Below, in pieces: positions 1 through 13,158 of a stretch of 64,000 nt of DNA (its first letter is position 1; each line of letters opens with the position of its first letter). The position numbers and the translations under genes are program-made. This DNA comes from Trichoplax adhaerens (lineage: Eukaryota; Placozoa; Uniplacotomia; Trichoplacea; Trichoplacidae), in contig NW_002060943.1 in assembly GCF_000150275.1 (NCBI RefSeq), forward strand, positions 6,378,299 through 6,442,298, written 5' to 3'. The notes below the pieces were generated by a model that was not told the origin of the DNA, did not search any database, and saw nothing but the letters and a program-made list of their open reading frames with translations.

Positions 1-1362
1 TCGCATGTTACACATATTAAGTCGCTTAAATCCAATTACTTTTTGACCATGTATCGCTCTCAATTTTATGATGAAAGTGGTGATACTAAAGTTATTAAAG
101 CCTGGAATTTTGATAAAAATGGTCAGACAATTAAATTATCAGGCCATGCTGGTCGTATCCAGTGCTTTACATTAACCGATGATGAACGCTATTTACTGAC
201 TGGCGCAAATGACAACAGCGTCATCATTTGGGATTTATCCAATTTAACCATCTATGGCAAGCTATTAGGACATACTGAATCTGTTCAGTCCGTTGTAGTA
301 ACATCGAAAGCACGCCTTGCTGCGAGTGGATCAAAGGATGCTACAGTTCGATTATGGGATTTCAGCTCAAATATATGCCGCTTAATACATACTTATCAGG
401 GACATCAACATGTCGTTGATCATGTTTCATTTTCACCTAATAATACGTATATCATCTCCTTTTCATCAGAGGAGACTGTAGTAAAAGTGTGGAGTGTTGC
501 AACAGAAAATTTAATTGGCGATTTCCACATGCATGCTAAAATGCATACTTATGACATTAATGATATGAATCGTAAATTGATAATTGGAACTAATGATGGC
601 AGAGTAATCTTACTAAATATCTACGATTTATTTCGTAAGCGAGCTGGAACTAAGGTAGTAGGATGGAAAGATTTAAAGGTAAGAATAGGGAATGTAGAGC
701 GAAAATATATCGTACTTTACAAGCAAAATACGTATTGGATTACATGTTTAATAACGAGACCTGGCAAAATAATCTTCTGTACATAAACTAATATCATTAT
801 AGATCGTAAACAATTTTATTTTAAAGGTAGTCATGCTTGATGTTCCAATAATATCATTTATCAGATTACTAAATTTATCACAAACTTCTAAAATATGTCA
901 TCATCTAAGTTTTGCTATTGGAAGTAATTGATGAGAATGCAATTTTTGTTTAAAGCGTAAGCGTTAACTAATTAAATAATTAAAAAAATTCATCATTACT
1001 CGTTATAAGTCAGTAAATTATCGGCATTACTAGCTTTTATTCAAATAATGCAATTACAGGTGAATATGATGTGATTAATGATTTAAATTTTGTACTCTCA
1101 ATAGGCTAAATCTAGACCTAAATTCAAATTGAGTAATCCTGAGAAGGAAAATGGAAATATTAAAGACTCAAATCACATTAATAATAATTTGGAAAATTCT
1201 AATGAAAACCTAGAAACTTCTGAAAGGCCTAGACTTGACTCTAAGTCTTCAACGAATAGTAGTAAAGGTATTTTACGCAACTCTATTACGACTCCACCGC
1301 CTGAAATTTTGCAGTACAATCCTCCAGAAGTTCGCGCATCTGCTTGCTGTGTAATTTCTTAA
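1..1362 (+). CDS. NWD1-like NACHT-WD40 protein, 3' end only, with CAAX tail
   Basis: Partial gene that runs off the left edge; the frame is open from base 1. Exons are 1-678 (donor GTAAGA) and 1105-1362 (acceptor CAATAG), joined in phase 0. The first exon codes several WD40 blades ending in the usual W-D/W-S motifs (VIIWDL, VRLWDF, VKVWSV), so it is the C-terminal propeller. It aligns blade for blade with the end of the gene at 5017-13158 (both share SNYFLT, IYGK and DNTVRLWDF-like strings), so the two are tandem paralogs. The last exon codes about 85 residues rich in Asn and Ser and ends ACCVIS-stop: a CAAX box (CVIS) with an extra upstream cysteine, as in Ras proteins that are farnesylated and palmitoylated. 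The NACHT part is outside the window, so the family name rests on the paralog. Membrane anchoring is inferred. Confidence 0.82.
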
Positions 1363-4300
1363 TTTAAATTCTACGTCGGCTTCATTGTCACAAAAATAAT
1401 AGACTTCAGTTTATTATTTAAATCTCATAACTTTCATAATGTAGATAATTCCATTTCATTGTAAATAATTTTCAACCATAGTTAATCCGATAGGAAAAAT
1501 GGTTTTAGATACTAATTTGTAAGGAAAATTAAGCTAACAATGTAGATATGATTTAACTTATTCGGTGATCAATTTTACATTTTCGAAATTGCAATTTTAT
1601 TCCATTGTAATGCGACAGATTTTAATAATTTGTACCATTGATCTTGTTTATCTGCTTAGTAATTGAGACTAATTTAGACTCAGGACATTACTTTTATGCA
1701 GTATGGCATTGTGCATTTTTCTTTCCAATTTTATAAATTATAGTGAAATAGCATCTAAATTTTCAAAGATAAACAATGCGGCACTACATCTTTATGAAAT
1801 GAAATTTAAAAATACACACCTACTTCACGTCACCAGCAAATACTTTGAATGCAGTTTTTATTATACTTTACAATCGTAATCATCAATCGAAATTATTTTA
1901 AGTAAATTTGAATAGTATGGTATTAGTTGAATGTTTTTCTATGCTCATTGAAGAAATAGTAAGTATTATTTTAATGAACTAATAGGAAAGATATTGAGGT
2001 AGTTATATCCTTAACATTAAACAAGAAATCGAGTAATTTGTAATTATGGTATCTTAATTATTTTATATAAAGTTAAACAATATCTCGCTATTCTATAATT
2101 TTAGATTGAATTAGCTTAAAAAGCTTTAAAATCGTATTCTACAATTTTAAAATATATGAGACTTTGGTTGATTAATCAATCACAAACGATCGTTACTAAA
2201 ATAAAAGAATCGCAGAATTAAATACAATAAATTACGAAAGTTAAAGAATAATAGATAGATAAAACAAATAACAAATTAAATGCATTAATAACTGGCTATT
2301 AACATACTGTTTTATAATGTACATGTTAACGTTTTATAAATAAAATTGATATGTAATCTTAAATAAATCATATTAGATATTACTGATTTACGTACATTAC
2401 ACTTTTAGGTTAAAGTTTAACAGATATTGTTAAAAGTTGTACTTTAGTATGCAATTTAATAGCAATATTTTGCTGCACAATTGTGCTCCTATACTGAAAC
2501 GACCCTCAGGATATATATACCCATACAACAGAATGGACAGCCTTAATTTACTTTAATAAAGAAGAGTATAGAATACTTTACAAAGCGAGAAGTGTGACTT
2601 ACTTTAATGGAAGTACGAAGAAATATCTGAATAGATAAGTAATCCGTATAAATAATAAAAAATCACAGAAAAAAATTATAATTTTTAATTGACCAGTAAA
2701 TAAAAACGTAATACTCACGAAATAATGATAATTCATTATGACTTATACAGTCCTAACTCTATCTCTAATCCTAGCTCTAGCTCTAACCCTAGCTCTAACC
2801 CTCGCTCTAACCCTCGCTCTAACCCTAGCTCTAACCCCTAGCTCTAACCCTAGCTCTAACCCTAGCTCTAACCCCTAGTTCTAACCCTAGCTCTAACCCT
2901 AGCTCTAACCCTAGCTCTAGCCCTAGCTCTAACCCTAGCTCTAACCCTAGCTCTAACCCTACCTTTCTAATCCTAGCTCTAGCTCTGACCCTAGCTCTAA
3001 CCCTAGCTCTAACTCTAACCCTGACCCTAGCTCTAACCATAGCCCTATAGAGGTCAACTTTAGCGCTAACTCTATTGCTAGACCTCAAACTCTAAGGAAA
3101 TTCGATTTTAACATTGCAACTAAAGTATCTTTATCTTTGAATCCTAGCTTAAAATAGTTCATGCTTACAGACACTCTTCGATTGAAGCAATTTACTATTT
3201 CTCATACAGCTTATACTGTATGTTGATATCATTCGGCTGTTATAGAGAAGGCATAATTTTGACGATACTATAAAACATTCAAGTGTGAATCGGTTAGGAT
3301 CATTTTTATAGTAATTTCGATTGTTTTGTAAGATTAGATTCTCAGTTAATTGGTTTCTCTTGGGATGGTAGGCTACATTCGCGTTAAAAAGTATTTAATT
3401 AAGATGATGTATTTCAGAGCGATCTTGCTATGACATTCAGTATTTGCTAATTGCACAAGGGGTGTAGTTTTAGCTTCGACCAGTTTATATATGTAGATTT
3501 TCTCTGTCAACATCTCTACGTTTCAATATTGTAATTATGCAGCATTAATTATATTATTATAATTATCAGTATTTACCGTATACGTACTCATGTACTCGTG
3601 ACAATATTTCTATAGTACTTTACCGGTTGTTAACGTATCATGTTGCTACGTTCCTAATATCGCTAGAACAAATGTTCACAAGTAACTTAGTTATTACTAG
3701 CAAAGTTTAGATCACTCTGATGACGCCTTTCATAATGCTCATACATTATATATAATATAGTTATTAATTATATGCGATTGCTAGTAAGAACAACAAAGAT
3801 TTAAAATTATCATCCTTCAATCATGCAGCACAGTAGTATACTGTAAGATAGTGTTTTTCCGCTGAAAAGCACTAATCCGTGGGCCTACGCCACCAATCAT
3901 AATGATTATAATTATTAGAGCCTCTTATGCACTATCACATGAATAGGAATGTAAATTCCTGACTTTAAATATTAGCAAATTTTAATTTTTTCTGAGCTGA
4001 AGCAATAGACGACTTTATAAGTGCTAGCATTTCATTATCTTAGAAAGGATAAGTTAGAGTTTCGATAAGGTATTTGATGAGCCGCTACAATGTCATATTA
4101 AAATTACTATAAGGACATTATTCCTTGCACTGAACATATGTTGCATGTACTATGATATTAAAGACATTTTCTGCAGCAATATGCAGAAAATTATTCGAAT
4201 TCTTGGACTGGTAATTAATCTTATTGAACTGACTAGCCGAATTCGCACTCATTGATCAATACAAGTCCTAATCGAGCTGCAATAGGCATTCGATGGTTAT

Positions 4301-5016
4301 AACATGATTGCACTGATTTCCAAATGGCAAAAAAACATTTTTTCTATGGATTGAGCGGTTACTGTCATGATAACATGTGAAATTCTTCTGCGTTAATTGA
4401 CTCATGATAATGATGGAAAGTTGATTGCCAACACATCTACCTCACAACAGAGCTAAATAATAGTTAAAATTATTGAAAAACAAGTATTTGCCTAGGTAAC
4501 TATACCCCTATCGGACAGCTTTATAAAAATATTAGCTTTAAATTCATTCTAATTCCATAGCTATAAGCCTATAACAATGCTTCTCCATACTTAATATGCA
4601 TACTTTTTTATGACGTCAAGGACAAGAGATATTCATAATGATCAACAAATAAGGATAGATGGTCTTATTGTTGCTATAGTAACATTGGAGATTTAAGTTG
4701 AAACTTTATGATGGGATGTCATATAGGGAGTTTTGTTACGAATTTCGCATCTAGGCATCTCCGATGAATATGACATTTTGACCATTTTTATCCATATGCC
4801 AGTTTGGAAATATTCAAGATTGTCATTACAGGATAATATATATAAAATTGAGGTGAGGATAATTGTTGATTATTAAATGTAACCCGCTGAGTAATAATTA
4901 TCGATTTTATGCCAAATGGAAATGATAAATTGTACATGTTTGAACTATTTTCAATCAAAGTAAATGGTTTCTTTGATACAATAGATTGTTAGCTGGAAAT
5001 CTATCGACCTCCAGTG
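1363..5016. other. Intergenic spacer between the two NWD1-like paralogs
   Basis: AT-rich and full of stops in all frames. It holds the telomere-like tandem array at about 2750-3047 and should contain the promoter of the downstream paralog. I see no further gene. The only long frame here, on the minus strand at 2831-3088, is a product of the array. Confidence 0.6.
2750..3047. repeat. Degenerate telomere-like tandem repeat, 12-bp unit
   Basis: About 300 bp of imperfect repeats of the 12-mer AGCTCTAACCCT, with variants such as CCTCGCTCTAAC and CTAATCCTAG. Every unit contains CTAACCCT, which shares most of the animal telomere motif CCCTAA, but the unit is 12 bp, not 6. It therefore reads as an interstitial satellite that resembles telomeric DNA rather than a true telomere. 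Units are cleanest at about 2820-2960 and decay at both ends. Confidence 0.85.
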
Positions 5017-8000
5017 ATGGCAGTTGATGAAGTATTAGAAAAGGTTTTAGCTGGGAAGACAGAAAACCTACCACCTCAAAGATCGCAGATTGTTCGAATA
5101 TTTACTAGTTCTACCTTTACAGGTAGGTAATTTTCACGTATGGCTTGTTGCCATATTGAAAAGAACTTGCAATTTCTGAAGAAACAAATGTGTCAAAATG
5201 GCTCTTTTTAACCTCATCTGGCACGCTTAATTACTTGGAAGACTAATTTATAGTTCGTTTATTGTAGATACTGCAAATGAAAGAAACACCCTTATGAGAG
5301 ATGTCTATCCGAAACTCAAAAATTATTGTCGTAGTCGTTATGGATTAGAATTTCAAGTTGTTGATATGCGATGGGGTGTTCGAGATGAAGCAACGGATGA
5401 TCATATGACAAGTGCCTTGTGTATGGCAGAAATTAAAGCGTGTCAGCGGCTATCAATTGGGCCTAATTTTGTGGTAAGTAATCGTTTAGATACAAGAAAA
5501 TAGTAATATTTAGATAATATCTTTTTTATTTCGATCTAAAGACTTTGATGCATAAGATTTTGTGTTATTGCTATTACCAACTAGTCAAATTGATGAAGCT
5601 AACTACTTGAAGTAATGGATTAGGCATGATATGGATTTCAATATATTTAAAATCGAACTACAAATTACCATACGCTTCCCAATAATATTTAGCTTCAATA
5701 CAATTTTAATTCCTGTAATCTTTCTTTGCATTTCATATAATATTCTTACATGAAACATTTCTTTATCTCACCTAATTTTAAGCATTAATTGTGATGGAGG
5801 GTTCGATATCTCAGAGGATTGAGATTTAGTCGCCATTTACAATTATTACAACAAAGGGGTTATAAAAGTTATGCTTTATTGTAGGTTAGTAATGTGAAGT
5901 ACAGTGAGGTAGTTACGGTAGACCAACGTGCAAGCTGTCGTGAGTAACGAGTAGAAGTATTAGACTGTGAGAGACTAACTAGAAGACTAACTGAGAGGCT
6001 AATGAACTCTGAGGTAGAAATCGCCGGTATTTATAGTTTTAAAGATAGAGCACATGCAGAGAATAGGATTGTGGAATTAGATACAACATATACCATAACA
6101 GATTACAAAATAGCAGATGATTGTAGAAAACAGCGAGTACCGTAATAACTAAATACAGTAGTCTATATATGAATGTAGAGTAAGCGGACTGTAGATCTGT
6201 CTAAATATAAGAGCAATACAACATGTCTATATTTAAGAGTAGAATATAGTTACAGTATATTCTAAATACACTACATTAATCAATCAAACAGCAATAGTAA
6301 ATTAACGAGTAAAGTTTTGTACGGTGTATCTTAATACTGAGCTGAGAGCTCATGTTTAAGAATTAGAGCGTATAAAAATCCCTAATAATTTTAATATTAG
6401 GCTCTCAAAGTTGTTTTTATCGCACGGTAGCCAATTGAATCATAAGATCAAAAAATGAATTTTACCACGAGGATATTGTAAATATATTTAATATCCAAGA
6501 TTAATCATACGTGATAAACAGTATAAGCTACTTATTGTGGTTGAGCGAGTTATTTTAAAATATAGCACATATCCTTAATTCTATATTAATTGTTCGTCCT
6601 TGAATGATCATTAAATTTATAATCTTTCCGGCAGTAATGAATATCTTTGAGTATAGATTTTTACATTCTATAGTCTACAATTGTGTTGCTGTAGTAATCA
6701 ACCTCTATCGGTTCGAAATATTTGTAACACATCCGACCAAATCTATATGCCATAGTCAGATTGAAACTGCTTTGTAGTATTAAGTATCAGTATCATTAAA
6801 TTTGCTATTGGAACTATGCCATTATTGCTATTTATAAGTTAGAAATACGGTAGAATGTACACGGTATAATTTAATTCAAAGTTTTCATCTTCAGTAGCAA
6901 AGCCAATCTAAATTATCATGAATTCTATAATTCATTTAACAAATACTCGTGCTATATTCTGGACAATTAGTTCTAATGAAATTGTTGTTATACTTTGAGA
7001 TCGATTCCTACGGTAATGATTTTTAATTTCAATAAGCCAACAGCAACTGAATCACTTCTAAAATGATTATCAATTTTTACAATAGCACTTTTACATTTCT
7101 ACCATCGGTTGAATGTTCTTTTACCATAATTACACTTTTCGATATTCAATTTCGTCAATTTAGTTAGTAAAATTACTGTTATCTTAATAATAGGAGAAAA
7201 AATAGTTTAATAACGTAATCATGGGTTAAATTTTAAAAGAAAAAACCCATCTACAATTCTTTTAGCGAAGAAAGCAACGTTCTTCTGCTAGATTGATTAG
7301 GATGAAGAAATTGTTGATTTTTCGAGCAGTCACATTTCTGAATATGCAAAAAATTGTACGTCATTAAGTAGCTATATGCTCTTACTTGATTATTAATAAT
7401 TTTACAGACATTCTTGGGCCAGAAATATGGCTATCGTCCTTTTCCTCCTAAAATCCTTGCTACTGTCTATGATAAAATAATTCAATTGCTGACAGACCAC
7501 GGAAAGTCAACTGAGACATTTAAGACATGGTTTAAATTAGATGAAAATGCCAGTCCAGCCCTGTATAATTTACAGCCTATATCTTCAATCTTGAAGTATT
7601 ATATCGATCCTTCAGAGCCGGAATTGCATAAGGAAGATAAAGCGAAATGGTGGGATGCTTTTAATGAAATGCAACAATCATTTCGCTATGCTGCTAAAAG
7701 GCTATTGGAGAAGCAAGGGCTAGAGCGCGAAGAAGCAATGAGATTTTTAATTTCAGGTAGCATGCATATTGCTATCAAAGATCAATCTATTTGAAACTAT
7801 GCCATTAATTAAATGTAGATGATACTAACTTTACGGTCAATGAAAGATATTTTTTAGCTTTAACAGTTAAGCTGCGCGTTAATAAAAGATGTTACTTAGC
7901 TATAACAGTTTAGCTGTATATTGGCAAAATGCTCATCATTGCCCATCTTCTTTTCTTGATCTAGTAACCCACGAGGAAGTTATTAATGGTATTCTTAACA

Positions 8001-11000
8001 CAAATAAAGATATTGAGCCGCACTGTATTGGATTTGTTCGAAAAATTTCCAATCTTCAATCTGATCTATCTAACAAAAATGCTCCATCTTTTATTGATGT
8101 TGAATGGGGAAAATCAGAAGTTGATAGCGAAGCTCAGGATTTACTAGCTGATTTGCGAGATATTAAGCTACACGAAAAATTGCCCGCATCACGCTTATTT
8201 GAATCCACAATCGATTGGACAGATAATGGTATCGATCCTGAAAACGTTAAAGCTCATAGTCGCTATATTGAAGAATTTTGTGGCAAATTTTATAACACCA
8301 TGGTATCCATGATTGATGATGGGGTAGCAAAATCAAATCAGTTAACTTCCACCGATGATCTTTATCAAGAAGTTTTAAGTCATTTACATTTTTGTGTAAA
8401 GCAGTGCAAATCATTTCATGGACGCCGAAACATTCTCCAGCCTATTGAAGATTATATACAGCATAGCTGCCAAAACTCTAATGATATTCAAGAGCAACTT
8501 CCTCTCATCATCCACGGAGTATCAGGTAGTGGCAAAACATCAGTGATGGCTAAATGTACTCAGTGGACAGGCCAATCATATCCCCATTGTAAAATCATTG
8601 CTCGCTTTCTTGGTACTACGCCTAATAGTTCATCTATTTCCAAAACTATCTTCTCCGTTTGCCAACAAATATGTCGAATATATGATAAAGATGAAACACA
8701 AATTCCCGATGGATACTCTCAATTAGTTGCTTATTTCGCCATGCAGATACAGAATATCCCAGCTAACAAACCACTCGTAATCATATTGGATTCTTTGGAT
8801 CAATTATTGCCTGTTGATGGAGCTCATCGTATGCAATGGATACCGAATCGATTACCATCTCATGTTGCTATGGTATTATCGACTTTACCTTATGAATACG
8901 ATTGCTTGGCTGCATTAAAACAGGTATTACCTGAAGCAAGTTATATTGAAGTTAATCCTCTCCCGGTGGATGTGGGAATGCAAATTATTGATGACTGGTT
9001 ATCATCTGCATCACGTACAGTTAGTCAACAACAGCGAGAAATTATGACTGTCGCAGCTAAACAATGTAGTTTACCGTTATACCTCAAACTAGTATTTGAT
9101 CAAGCTCGGCGTTGGTATTCCTATCACACTATAACATCAGCAGATCTACCTGTTACTATACCAACAGTTATATCGCTATTATTTGATAAGTTAGAAAGAC
9201 AGCATGGTAAAATGTTAGTTTCGCGTGCACTATCTTATATTACTGCATCGCCATCAGGTGTAGCTGAATCAGAGTTGGAAGATTTACTGTCATGCGATGA
9301 TGTTGTCCTCCAAGACGTTTATCAATACTGGCTACCACCTGTTCGTCGTATACCTCCATTACTTTGGACAAGGATTCGAAGTGAAATTGATGAATATCTT
9401 GTTGAACGTGAAACTGATAATAATCGCGTTATATACTGGTATCATCGGCAGTTTATTGAAGTTGCTCGTGCACGTTACCTCCATAATGAAGGTGTGGTGC
9501 GAGAAATTCATAGCTTATGTGCTGATTACTATCTTGGAACATGGGCTAATCAAGAGAAACCTTTTAAATATACTGATAAACAAGTTAAAATGTTTAAATT
9601 AGATAGTGAAAATGGAAAAGCAGACAGGAAGGTACCTAGTCAACCGTTGATATTTGAATTGGATGGAGATATGGCCGGCCAAGGTGGCCGAGTTAGGTAT
9701 AATTTGCGAAAAATGAATGAACTTCCGTATCATTTAATTAAAGCTGGGCGATTGGAAGAAAGTAAAGAATTTGTTTATTGTTCATTTAACTGGTTACTAA
9801 CGAAATTAAATGCAACATCAATTCAAGAATTGTTAAATGATTTTACTATGGCACTGGATGCATTACCTGAAGAAGATAAAGAAATCAAATTAGTTTACCA
9901 AGCTATTCGTTTGTCAGCTTCAACTGTGATCACGGATCCACGCACCTTAGCCGCTGAATTAGTAGGCCAACTATCCGATCGAAGCTCGGGGGATGATTGC
10001 CAATACCTTGCTAAACTTGTTCAACAAGCAGCAGAATATGGCCAATATAATTACCCTCTCATGCCAATTCGATCATGTTTAAATATTTCGGGAGAGATTT
10101 TACAAGCTACCCTTGAAGGCCATACCGAAAAAGTCTGCTCCCTTGCTATTTCGCATAACGGATTATTTCTGGCGTCGGGCTCTGAAGATAATACAGTTAA
10201 AGTATGGAATATTGCATCTGGGAATCTAATGCATACTTTAACCGGTCATCATGAATATGTGTATGGATTAGCTATTACTGCAGACAATCGTATGATTGTT
10301 TCCTATACATATATTTGGGAATATGGAAAGAAAAGTCCTATTATCGTTTGGAGTTTAGAGTCTGGTGATCGACTAATGACTCTACGAGGGCATACCAAAG
10401 GTAAATGTCGGCTAGTGTTGACCAACAATTGCAAGTATGCTGTATCAGGTTGCAGAATCATGGGCAGATTACGAAAAGTTTTACCTCCTCGAAAGAAAGT
10501 AAAGTCCGATAGCGAAGAAGAAGATGAAGATGAAGATGATGAGATGATGATGATGATGATGATACCGAAGGAAACAAGAAAAGTAAAAACAATAAAGATG
10601 AAGACAGACCTACTCATGACTATGTTATACAAGACATAGATGACGGTGACGATTCTGCTGATGATGGAGAAGAAGTCGATAGCGATGACGAAGATGAAAA
10701 TAGTAATTGGTATGCAGTACTTGTATGGAGCTTAGAAAGTGGAAAATTAATTAGATATATGGATGGCCATACCAAAGAAATCACTGCAGTAGCTGTGGAT
10801 TCTTCTAGTACATTTGCTATATCAAGTTCCAGAGATAAAACAGCTCGTATTTGGGATTTAAATCATTACTATTGTCTGCGTGTATTAAAAGAAACTAATG
10901 GAGGCTGTCCTTTAGCTGAACTAGCTATATCTCCTGATAACTCCTTAGTTTTCATAGAAGGATTATGGCTTGGTCTCTACGATATCGCATCAGGGAAACA

Positions 11001-13158
11001 TTTGCATAAAATGGAGGACCCAGAGTATTCCTCTTCAGTTTATATGGCTGAAATTAGTCCTGATGGCAAGTTAGTTGGGACTGCAACTTCTGGCAATGAT
11101 GTTAAGTTCTTCAATGTGGCTAGTGGCGAATTCGTTTTCCGAATCAACGGCGATGATCGACAATATCGTCAAGGAATGGCATATTTTACAGCAGACAGCC
11201 AATACGTTATAGCCTCACTTGGCAATGATAAATTATCAGTTATTGATATTGCAAAAAGAGAAGTTCTTGCTGAATTTAAAGGGCATACTCGAGAAATTAA
11301 CGATTTAAAAATTTTCCGCGGTCGCGGGCAGCCATTTGCTGTCACTGCTTCAACTGATGAAACGATAAAAGTTTGGAATTTATCCGACCTGAGTTCTCTC
11401 TCTAATAAAAGCAGCGGAGATGCTGAACAAGTTGAGTACCATACTGATTATATTACATCAGTCCAAGTTACGCATGATAATCGCTATTACATTACAAGTA
11501 GCAAGGATAATACTACTAAGAAGTGGGATATGGAAACTGGAAAATTAGTTAAATCACTATCGGTAAAGCATGGACCACTAGGCTATATTCATGAGACAAA
11601 GGCTAGCCAATATAGGCAAGGAATTGCATTTCCATCTCGGAAAACATTGCGTTATACCGTTGATATTGAAAAACTTGAGGTAATTGATGAAACTAGGATG
11701 CCATTTCGAGCGGTGGATTGTGCTGCTATATCGGATGATGGCCAATATATCATTACATTATTAAGTGACAGGACTTTAATAATTTACACATCTGATTTCA
11801 GTACAATTGCTCAACATAAGCATTGTTATGCTACTGATATTATCCTTTTAAAATCGAACTACTTCCTAACTATATTTCGAACCCAAATGTACGATCGATC
11901 CGGTTCTAATAAAGAAATTAAGGTGTGGAATGCTTGTAATGGTCAATGTATAGCAAAATTAAGTGGCCATGAACGTAATATTTGGTGTCTAGCAGTAACT
12001 GAGGATGAGAAATATGCTGTTTCTGGTGCTTGGGATAAAACTTTAATTGTGTGGGAATTAGCGACTTTCGAGATCTATGGTAAAATGGTTGGGCATACTG
12101 ACATCGTAAAATCGCTACAGTTGTCGAAGAATAAATATTTGGCTGCTAGCGGCGCTAGTGATAATACTGTTCGATTATGGGATTTTTCTACACCACAATG
12201 TCAACTGATTTATACTTTGGAAGGCCATACAGCAACCATTGATCGCCTAGCCTTTCTGATGGAAGATCACTATTTGATGTCAATATCATCGGAAGAAAAT
12301 CTTGTTAAAATTTGGAATCCTAAGCAAGGCCAACTTGTCGCCAATTTTTATTCACATGCCAAGATTGTTAATTTTGCTATAGCAGAAAAGAAAAATATGC
12401 TTATTGCAGCTACAGCAGATGGAAGAGTTATGCCATTGAAGATTAATAAGCTACTGCAACCCCAGTCTACTGAGAGTGTTACTCCACAAACACAAAATGT
12501 AAGCAAGAGAAAAAATTTCTTATAGTGTCCTTATTGTCGGTTTATTACGCTTTTTCTTAATTAGTAATTAATACAGAAAAAGTGTTTAGCATCTAAAAGT
12601 TATGTTATTTATTCCGAAATACGATGAATTGAGAGCTTTCGATCATCCGTTACCAATATAAAGTAGCTTACGATAAAGTACTAATTCCCCGATGTAACTT
12701 TAATAAATCCTTTGATAACATTATTATAACTCTGTTCAATTCAGTCCTTATTGAACATCAGAAAAAAGTCTAAGTTGAAAAGCATTTCTATCTGAGCAAA
12801 TACTTCTGAAAAGGATTATTTGGTAGACTTTGTAACTATTATAAATATTTATCTGCAATTAATAGAGTAGTCTTTTGCCGTAAAATGCGCATAAAATTGA
12901 AATACGGATTTACTCGCTTCTTCGAGTAAAATCCACTATATAAATTATTAGCGATTACAGCTAACCAACTTATTGCTGTCATTAAAATTTCAGATCAAAG
13001 AGGAAAATTCTCCGCAGTATGAGCAACAAGCTGTGAATCAAAGTCAGCAAGAATCGCCTCAGCAGTCATATGAGCAAAATCCTCAGCAATATTCGAGTGT
13101 CGCAAGATTTGAAGGACGAAATGTTAATGCTGGTTCCACATGCTGCGTAGTAATGTAA
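5017..13158 (+). CDS. NWD1-like NACHT and WD40 repeat protein with C-terminal CAAX box
   Basis: STAND-type ATPase. Exons: 5017-5122, 5268-5473, 7408-7756, 7965-12498, 12994-13158; phases agree at every join. Predicted length is about 1,786 aa if the frame break in exon 4 is a single missing base. Exons 1-3 code an N-terminal DUF4062-like domain (FTSSTF, ERNTLMRDVYPKL, LEFQVVDMRWGVRDEA, LGQKYGYRPFPPKI), typical of NWD1 and relatives. NACHT: Walker A GVSGSGKTS near residue 405, Walker B LVIILDSLDQL near 490. WD40 blades run from about residue 935 to the end of exon 4. The last exon, joined in phase 0, codes a Gln-rich tail ending TCCVVM-stop; CVVM is the same CAAX box as N-Ras. An LTR-like repeat lies in intron 2. 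It is the downstream tandem partner of the gene at the left edge. Ligand and role are unknown; the architecture suggests a regulated oligomerising scaffold or sensor, probably membrane-attached. Confidence 0.88.
5790..6275 (+). mobile_element. LTR-like repeat, copy A (solo LTR?), in intron 2 of the NWD1-like gene
   Basis: A 486-bp unit starting TGTGATGG and ending CACTACA, with short TGT...ACA terminal inversion. It is flanked on both sides by TTAAT, which fits a 5-bp target duplication. A TATAAAAG box lies at 5871. Copy B at 36606-37091 has the same length and differs at only about ten bases that I counted, so at least one copy moved recently. A diverged reverse copy lies near 15077-15510. 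No internal retroelement genes are seen between two copies. Confidence 0.75.
10500..10760 (+). other. Frame break in an acidic GAT-repeat loop of the NWD1-like gene
   Basis: Upstream the frame codes an acidic loop (SDSEEEDEDEDDE) and then runs into ATG codons and stops at 10637-10639. Downstream the frame starting at 10543 codes GAT-encoded Asp, then an acidic stretch (DDGDDSADDGEEVDSDDED) and the rest of the WD blade (VLVWSLESGKLI). The switch falls at GATGATGAGATGATG near 10541, where one base is missing from a perfect GAT run. Possible causes are a sequencing or assembly error in a microsatellite, a real length allele that truncates the protein, or an overlooked intron: donor TCAG|GTTGCA at 10449 to acceptor ATGCAG at 10711 also restores the frame (both phase 1), but its splice sites are weak. 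Confidence 0.8.

Noticed and set aside
2831-3088. Minus-strand frame of Arg-Val-Arg-Ala and Leu-Glu repeats
   Set aside because: It is the translation of the 12-bp satellite; period and composition explain it fully.
9297-9602. Second plus-strand frame within the NACHT-WD40 exon
   Set aside because: Shadow of the main frame with no independent coding signature.
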